DNA of 11,953 nucleotides from Thiobacillus sp. UBA6918. Lineage in GTDB: Bacteria > Pseudomonadota > Gammaproteobacteria > Burkholderiales > Thiobacillaceae. The translations under genes were made by a program, and so were the position numbers. The notes below the pieces were generated by a model. It was not told the origin of the DNA, searched no databases, and saw only the letters and a list, made by a program, of their open reading frames with translations. Shown in pieces: positions 8,004 to 11,953 of the stretch (position 1 is the stretch's first letter; the number at the start of each line of letters is the position of its first letter). Location: positions 393 to 12,345 of the forward strand of contig DKAU01000087.1 of NCBI GenBank assembly GCA_002450925.1, written 5' to 3'.

Positions 8004-8375
8004 TTAATACCTGTCGTGACGATCTCGGCGACCATCATGATTATGCCGATCCCATGAGCCTCGATCATCACGCCACCCATAGTGGCGATCTCGCTCATCG
8101 AATCTGCCTTGGTATTTGTGATGGTGTACCTGATGACCAACCGGACGCGGCACCCAGATTACACGGCCGGGATAGTAATGGCTTTGAGTCCAGTAGCGAT
8201 TGCCGCCCACTTCATACAGGATGCGGAATCCGTCATGATGACGATCGCTACCGAACGAAACAGAGAAATGGGGTTCTATGGAAACAACGCGTCCATAGAC
8301 ATGGTCGTCATGGCTTGCCATGGCTCCACTTGATGCGGCAATCAAGGCAATTGCAATCAGGCTTTTGCGTAACAT
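8004..8375 (-). CDS. His-rich secreted protein related to the glycine-zipper protein ends
   Basis: A 123-residue predicted periplasmic or surface protein of unknown function. Residues 1-20 form a signal peptide cut after SSGAMA. A short domain follows, with GRVVSIEPHFSVSFG (28-42) and a beta-type segment FRILYEVGGNRYWTQSHYYPGRVIWV (50-75). The tail (about 81-123) is low complexity, rich in His, Arg, Asp and Trp/Tyr. The mature part has 14 histidines in 103 residues, with HHH at 84-86, so metal binding is possible but unproven. The start is ATG 8375, because AAAGGAG at 8389-8383 is 7 nt from it but only 1 nt from the in-frame ATG at 8381. It lies 23 bp downstream of the glycine-zipper gene and its MASHDD start mimics that protein's MADHDD. 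It is probably the last gene of the cassette. Confidence 0.75.
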   Translation of the reverse strand: MLRKSLIAIALIAASSGAMASHDDHVYGRVVSIEPHFSVSFGSDRHHDGFRILYEVGGNRYWTQSHYYPGRVIWVPRPVGHQVHHHKYQGRFDERDRHYGWRDDRGSWDRHNHDGRRDRHDRY

Positions 8376-8398
8376 GATCATTCTCCTTTAAATATTGC

Positions 8399-8989
8399 TC
8401 AGTCTTCATACCAACGGTTGCGGCCTTCTTTCCAGGGTTTACCCCGCGGCTCATCAGCAATGCTGAAGCTGACGTTCAGTGTTAGCCATGCGCCCGGGTC
8501 ATAAGGCAGTCTGGTTGTGAATTCCCTTCCGTGATAGCGGTAGGTCACGTCGTAACCCACGAGCTGCTGGTGGTGGTTGTCCACCATGCGGCAGTTTTCC
8601 ACCGGGCGTTCGTACGTTGTGTACCCGCCATCGCGGTCATTCCAGCGGTCACCGATCACCGCGCCAGTCGCGGCACCTACAGCTGCGGCTGCAATCTTGC
8701 CGTTACCCTTGCCGACTGTTGAGCCGACCAGGCCGCCGACAACAGCGCCCAATACAGCGCCGCCGGTATTGTTGCCGTTACGATAAGCCGGTTCTTCATA
8801 AGTCCGGTATTCGGTACGGCACTCACGACGCGGTTCATTGATTTGTTCATATGCTGGCGAGCTGGCGATGACCTTGGCGCGATCAGAGAAAACGTTGTCT
8901 CGGAAGCGATCATCATGATCTGCCATAGCCATTCCTGAAGTCATGGCAAAGGTGGCGGCAAGTGCAGTGATAACGGGTTTGGTGTTCAT
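8399..8989 (-). CDS. Glycine-zipper 2TM domain envelope protein
   Basis: A 196-residue protein of the glycine-zipper 2TM (17 kDa surface antigen-like) group. A signal peptide (1-23, MTSGMAMA) precedes DHDD. Next come RAKVIASSPAYEQINEPRREC (37-57), a Gly/Ala zipper with repeated GxxxG spacing (about 76-114), and a C-terminal beta-rich part with C133 and YDVTYRYHGREFTTRLPYDPGAWL (146-169). C57 and C133 could form a disulfide. Family members are outer-membrane or periplasmic and often stress-linked; the exact role is unknown. The frame is open further upstream to 9202, but that stretch overlaps the preceding gene. The start at 8989 is fixed by AAAAGGAG, 7 nt upstream, and by the signal peptide. 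It is the middle gene of the cassette, 31 bp after its neighbour. Confidence 0.88.
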   Translation of the reverse strand: MNTKPVITALAATFAMTSGMAMADHDDRFRDNVFSDRAKVIASSPAYEQINEPRRECRTEYRTYEEPAYRNGNNTGGAVLGAVVGGLVGSTVGKGNGKIAAAAVGAATGAVIGDRWNDRDGGYTTYERPVENCRMVDNHHQQLVGYDVTYRYHGREFTTRLPYDPGAWLTLNVSFSIADEPRGKPWKEGRNRWYED

Positions 8990-9020
8990 GGTCAGACTCC
9001 TTTTCAGATTCCGGGGAAAT

Positions 9021-9302
9021 TCAGCGACGTCCTCGGTCGTCGTATTGGGGGCGCGAAGATCGGCGTTCGTATCCATAGCCAAAACCTTGTTCGCGATCTT
9101 TTTCATTGGCCTTTTCATCAGCTTTTCGACCTTCCTGCTTTTTGTCATTTCGTGTTTCACGTTCTTTCCTGTTGCCGTAATCGCGTTCTTCGCGCGCAGC
9201 AAGCCAGTCTCCGTCCGGAAAACGGGGTGTGGCCAGCGCCTGTCCGGATAAAATCAGGCAGGCCAGGCTTGTCATTAACAGTGCTGTAGAACGTGCTTTC
9301 AT
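9021..9302 (-). CDS. Small secreted, highly charged protein
   Basis: A 93-residue protein of no family I recognise. Residues 1-24 are a clear Sec signal peptide (positive KAR, hydrophobic core, cleavage after GQALA). The mature part (about 69 residues) begins TPRFPDGDW. It then becomes almost entirely charged (Lys, Arg, Glu, Asp with Asn and Gln, about 36-71), so it is probably disordered or a single helix. It ends in a Gly/Tyr/Arg tail (GFGYGYERR...DDRGRR). ATG 9302 is chosen because GGAG at 9312-9309 is 6 nt upstream; ATG 9314 is also in frame but lacks a ribosome site. It is the first gene of the minus-strand cassette, facing the response regulator across 152 bp. Confidence 0.75.
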   Translation of the reverse strand: MKARSTALLMTSLACLILSGQALATPRFPDGDWLAAREERDYGNRKERETRNDKKQEGRKADEKANEKDREQGFGYGYERRSSRPQYDDRGRR

Positions 9303-9364
9303 TTGTTTCTCCATTTGGGAAGTTGTTTTTCCGTCTTCCACGATTTGCAGTATGGTTGGGAGTC

Positions 9365-9412
9365 GTAACCAAGCGGTTTCCCGCAAGGGGGATTTTGTAA
9401 CAAGTTGTAACA
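9365..9412. promoter_or_regulatory. Candidate OmpR-family operator: repeated GTAAC elements
   Basis: TTGTAACA occurs twice in tandem, at 9395-9402 and 9405-9412, exactly 10 bp apart, giving GTAAC-N5-GTAAC. Another GTAAC lies at 9365-9369, 32 bp (about three helical turns) before the first. OmpR-family regulators typically bind tandem half-sites one helical turn apart, for example the GTAAA-N5-GTAAA consensus of CpxR. The pair ends just before the promoter-like TTAACA at 9419, a position suited to activation of the regulator gene. Binding by the adjacent regulator is inferred. Confidence 0.55.
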
Positions 9413-9418
9413 GCCGGA

Positions 9419-9448
9419 TTAACAGGTTCGGCGGCAGGCTGATATATT
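9419..9448 (+). promoter_or_regulatory. Predicted sigma70-type promoter of the response regulator gene
   Basis: TTAACA (9419-9424; 5 of 6 to TTGACA) and TATATT (9443-9448; 5 of 6 to TATAAT) are separated by 18 bp. The expected transcription start, 6-7 nt after the -10 element, falls at or beside the A of the ATG at 9455. No Shine-Dalgarno sequence is present at a usable distance, so the message may be leaderless. This is a sequence match only. Confidence 0.5.
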
Positions 9449-9454
9449 GCCGAC

Positions 9455-10171
9455 ATGAGCGAGAATAACCCCTTGATTTACATCGTGGATGACGATGCCG
9501 GCATCCGGGATCTGTTGTCGGAGTATCTGGCCGGGCAAGGCTTCGAAGTGGACTGTGCCGAAGGAGGTGCAGCACTGGACGCCTTGCTGGAAAAATCAAG
9601 GCCAGACCTGTTGGTGCTGGATCTGATGATGCCGGGCGAAGATGGCCTGTCAATCGCGCGCAGGCTCAAAGGGCAGGCCGGTGCGCCGCCCATCATCATG
9701 CTCTCGGCCAAGGGCGAGGACATAGACCGCATCGTCGGTCTGGAAGTTGGTGCCGACGACTACTTGCCCAAGCCTTTCAATCCCAGGGAATTGCTTGCGC
9801 GTATCCGGGCTGTGATGCGTCGCGGAACTCAAGCATCATCCGCTACAGAAGAACCAGTCAGAACCTTTGAGTTCGGGCCGTTCAGCCTAAATCTTGATGC
9901 ACATGCCTTGAGCCGATCGGATGAGGAAATCGAGCTTACCAGTGGCGAATTCAGCTTGCTGGAAATCTTTGTCACGCACCCCAACAGGGCGCTGTCGCGC
10001 GACTGGCTGATGGATCAGTTGCGCGGGTTCGAGCGAGACCCGTTTGACCGAAGCGTCGACGTGCGCGTGAACCGACTACGAAAGAAGATCGAAGAAGATC
10101 CAGCCAATCCCCGCTACATCAAGACGGTGTGGGGGCAGGGTTACTTGTTCGCGCCGCAAGGCAAGGCGTAA
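9455..10171 (+). CDS. OmpR-family response regulator
   Basis: A 238-residue DNA-binding response regulator in the cytosol. The receiver domain (about 7-120) has the acidic pocket D12/D13, phospho-acceptor D56 in LLVLDLMMPGEDG, S84 in the Thr/Ser switch position and K106 in YLPKPFNPREL. The C-terminal winged helix (about 138-235) shows the OmpR/PhoB pattern: LTSGEFSLLEIFV, the RDWLMDQLRG helix, DRSVDVRVNRLRKKIE recognition region and the IKTVWGQGYLF wing. The overall pattern is closest to OmpR among classic members, but the regulon cannot be read from sequence, so no symbol is given. The kinase gene starts 9 bp after its stop. It diverges from the three-gene secreted cassette, and GTAAC repeats lie upstream. 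Confidence 0.95.
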   Translation: MSENNPLIYIVDDDAGIRDLLSEYLAGQGFEVDCAEGGAALDALLEKSRPDLLVLDLMMPGEDGLSIARRLKGQAGAPPIIMLSAKGEDIDRIVGLEVGADDYLPKPFNPRELLARIRAVMRRGTQASSATEEPVRTFEFGPFSLNLDAHALSRSDEEIELTSGEFSLLEIFVTHPNRALSRDWLMDQLRGFERDPFDRSVDVRVNRLRKKIEEDPANPRYIKTVWGQGYLFAPQGKA

Positions 10172-10180
10172 ACCGCGAGG

Positions 10181-11464
10181 ATGGTCAAATCCCTCTATGT
10201 CCGCACCGCGCTGATCCTGGCCGTGGTGTTCATTCTTTTCCAGGCCATGGCCACGGCCGTGGTGTATCGCACTCTGGTCAGGCCCGTAGCCGAACGTTCG
10301 GCCGACGATCTGGCGGCACTGATCGTGTTGTCTGCCCAAACGTGGGTGGAACTCCCGCCCGATGTACGCCCTTCATTCGAACGGGAACTGGCCTTGCGGC
10401 ATGGTTTGCGCCTGCAGGCCGCAACCGGCGTGCAGCGTGTCCAGGCTGCCTCCTTCTTCTTCAAGCGAGGAATCGAAGATGCGTTGAGCAAGCGTCTGGA
10501 GGTGCCTGTTGAGTTGAAAAGCAGCGAGGGCGGCCGTGCGGTATGGGTTGACCTGGCTATCGGCGGGCGGAAACTGCAGGCAGGTTTTTACCCCAAGCGC
10601 TATGCAGTCAGGCCTCCGCTTGCGGCTGTGACGCTGGTGTCCATCGGCACCTTCCTTGTTCTGTTGACGGCCCTGCTATTGGTCCGGCGCATCACCGTAC
10701 CGCTGGCGCGCGCGTCTCGGGCTGCGGGGGTGGTTGGCAAGGGCGGCATCCCCGAAGCCTTGCCGGAAACCGGCCCACATGAGCTTGCAGAGCTTGCCCG
10801 CCGCTTCAATCAGATGGCGCGTGAGGTGCATGACCTGCTCGAAAATCGCACGACCCTTTTGGGCGGGATTTCGCATGATCTCCGCACCCCGCTTACGCGC
10901 ATGCAACTCAACATCGAAATGTTGAAAGACAATTTCGATGCCGCGCGCTTGGCGCGCATGGAGAAAGATCTGGCCGAGATGAATGCCATGATCGGCGGCT
11001 ACCTTGAGCTGGCTCGCAGCACCCGGCCGGAATTGGCGCAGGAGGTCGATCTGGATGCATTGCTGAAGAGCCTGGCCGAGAAACACGGGGCACGTTATCA
11101 GCCGCACACTGCATGCACACTCCGCATTGGCCAGTCAGCGCTCACGCGAATACTCGACAACCTGCTGCAGAATGCAAATCGCTATGCCAACGCGGCAGAC
11201 GGTGCGGCGGAACTGAAGCTGACATGCGAATCCGGGCAGGTGGAAATATCGGTGCTCGATTCCGGGCCCGGTATCCCGGACAATGAACTGGACAAAGTGC
11301 TGCGGCCTTTCTATCGGCTGGAAGCCTCACGTGCCAGTGCCACTGGCGGCACCGGCCTTGGGCTTGCCATTGTCAAGCAGTTGGCCGAGGTGAATGGTTG
11401 GGAGTTCAAGTTGTCCAACCGGCCAGAGGGCGGGCTGGAAGCCAAACTGCTCATCAACACCTGA
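10181..11464 (+). CDS. EnvZ-like membrane sensor histidine kinase
   Basis: A 427-residue inner-membrane kinase and probable partner of the preceding regulator. The order is TM1 (about 9-28), a periplasmic region of about 110 residues (about 35-145), TM2 (about 147-168), and HAMP (about 169-221, starting RRITVPLARASRA). A HisKA domain follows with the phospho-acceptor H232 in GGISHDLRTPLTRMQL. The ATPase domain has N-box LDNLLQNANRY (N327, N331), DSGPGIP (360-366) and GGTGLGLAIVKQL (389-401). All catalytic boxes are intact. The GISHDLRTPLTRM context is typical of the EnvZ group; the periplasmic part has no motif that reveals a ligand. GAGG directly touches the ATG at 10181, so initiation may depend partly on coupling with the upstream gene, 9 bp away. 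Confidence 0.94.
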   Translation: MVKSLYVRTALILAVVFILFQAMATAVVYRTLVRPVAERSADDLAALIVLSAQTWVELPPDVRPSFERELALRHGLRLQAATGVQRVQAASFFFKRGIEDALSKRLEVPVELKSSEGGRAVWVDLAIGGRKLQAGFYPKRYAVRPPLAAVTLVSIGTFLVLLTALLLVRRITVPLARASRAAGVVGKGGIPEALPETGPHELAELARRFNQMAREVHDLLENRTTLLGGISHDLRTPLTRMQLNIEMLKDNFDAARLARMEKDLAEMNAMIGGYLELARSTRPELAQEVDLDALLKSLAEKHGARYQPHTACTLRIGQSALTRILDNLLQNANRYANAADGAAELKLTCESGQVEISVLDSGPGIPDNELDKVLRPFYRLEASRASATGGTGLGLAIVKQLAEVNGWEFKLSNRPEGGLEAKLLINT

Positions 11465-11528
11465 ACCAGCCTGTATCCATTCCAAATACAGGTAAAATCG
11501 ACGTTTTAAAGTATTCAAGAAGCTGTCG

Positions 11529-11953
11529 ATGAAAACCTTTCAGGACCTGATTCTGGCCCTGCAGACCTACTGGGCAAAACAAGGCTGTGCATTGCTGCAG
11601 CCCTATGACATGGAAGTCGGGGCGGGCACCTCACACACCGCCACCTTCCTGCGCGCGCTCGGGCCCGAGCCGTGGAAGGCTGCTTATGTCCAGCCTTCGC
11701 GCCGCCCCAAGGATGGCCGCTACGGAGAAAACCCCAATCGCCTTCAGCATTACTACCAGTATCAGGTGGTGCTGAAGCCGGCCCCTGCCAACATTCTCGA
11801 ACTCTATCTCGGCTCGCTGGAAGCGCTGGGTTTCGACCTAAAGAAGAACGACGTGCGCTTCGTCGAAGACGACTGGGAGAGTCCCACGCTCGGCGCCTGG
11901 GGGTTGGGTTGGGAGGTGTGGTTGAACGGTATGGAAGTCACCCAGTTCACCTA
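11529..11953 (+). CDS. glyQ: Glycyl-tRNA synthetase alpha subunit (5' part)
   Basis: The first 141 codons of the alpha subunit of the heterotetrameric bacterial glycyl-tRNA synthetase, which carries the class II catalytic core that activates glycine; GlyS (beta) would be expected next. The translation begins MKTFQDLILALQTYWAKQGC and contains QPYDMEVGAGTSHTATFLRALGPEP, YVQPSRRPKDGRYGENPNRLQHYYQ and FVEDDWESPTLGAWGLGWEVWLNGMEVTQFT. These match E. coli GlyQ almost continuously. The ATG at 11529 follows a weak AAGAAG ribosome site; the E. coli protein has a few extra N-terminal residues, but no upstream in-frame ATG is nearby. The gene is cut by the window edge, not broken. It starts 64 bp after the kinase gene, with a small hairpin between. 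Confidence 0.97.
   Translation, partial: MKTFQDLILALQTYWAKQGCALLQPYDMEVGAGTSHTATFLRALGPEPWKAAYVQPSRRPKDGRYGENPNRLQHYYQYQVVLKPAPANILELYLGSLEALGFDLKKNDVRFVEDDWESPTLGAWGLGWEVWLNGMEVTQFT

Noticed and set aside
8990..9202. Upstream extension of the glycine-zipper frame
   Set aside because: It overlaps the charged secreted gene in another frame, and the ribosome site plus signal peptide fix the start at 8989.
9373..9384. GCGG-TTTC-CCGC small hairpin in the divergent regulatory region
   Set aside because: A 4-bp stem is expected by chance in sequence of this composition. It only gains meaning if conserved with the GTAAC repeats.
9303..9653. Upstream extension of the small charged protein frame
   Set aside because: It runs antisense through the start of the response regulator gene; a GGAG site and signal peptide support 9302.
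1..11953. CRISPR array, insertion sequence, phage or toxin-antitoxin content
   Set aside because: I saw no regularly spaced repeats, no transposase or integrase motifs and no paired small toxin-antitoxin frames. Nearly all bases are accounted for by core genes and the cassette.

Overview
The window looks like a chromosomal housekeeping segment of a Gram-negative proteobacterium. A betaproteobacterium of the Nitrosomonadales type is most likely. This is an inference from family resemblance and gene order (a slt / NDUFA9-like / cca run, and an OmpR/EnvZ-type pair directly upstream of glyQ); no rRNA or other marker is present. Gene density is very high, with convergent stops abutting or overlapping. 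I see no insertion sequence, phage gene, tRNA, rRNA or CRISPR array.

Layout, left to right. (1) 1-81 is the C-terminal tail of an unidentified plus-strand gene, abutting the stop of rpiA (minus, 82-741, ribose-5-phosphate isomerase A). (2) ilvA (plus, 826-2346, biosynthetic threonine deaminase) diverges from rpiA. (3) A 64-residue DUF2892/YgaP-like membrane protein (minus, 2366-2560) converges on ilvA and diverges from slt. (4) A plus-strand run of slt (soluble lytic transglycosylase, start uncertain, about 2576-4585), an NDUFA9-like NAD(P)-binding protein (4618-5652) and cca (5664-6881) has gaps of 32 and 11 bp and looks like an operon. (5) A predicted zinc aminopeptidase lipoprotein (minus, 6878-7894) overlaps the cca stop by 4 bp.

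(6) The least ordinary part is a three-gene minus-strand cassette: 9302-9021 (small, highly charged secreted protein), 8989-8399 (glycine-zipper 2TM envelope protein) and 8375-8004 (His-rich secreted protein resembling the zipper protein without its zipper). All three have signal peptides and a GGAG ribosome site 6-7 nt before the chosen start, with gaps of 31 and 23 bp, and a terminator-like hairpin follows. (7) Divergent from it across 152 bp lies an OmpR-type response regulator (9455-10171) and an EnvZ-like histidine kinase (10181-11464). (8) glyQ (glycyl-tRNA synthetase alpha subunit) begins at 11529 and runs off the window.

How they may work together: the shared 9303-9454 region holds tandem GTAAC-N5-GTAAC repeats with 10 bp periodicity just upstream of a promoter-like TTAACA-N18-TATATT, whose predicted start falls on the regulator's ATG. 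The simplest model is an autoregulated two-component system that also controls a divergent set of envelope proteins. The cassette's function and the kinase signal are unknown. The remaining genes are core metabolism, tRNA maturation and cell-wall turnover.
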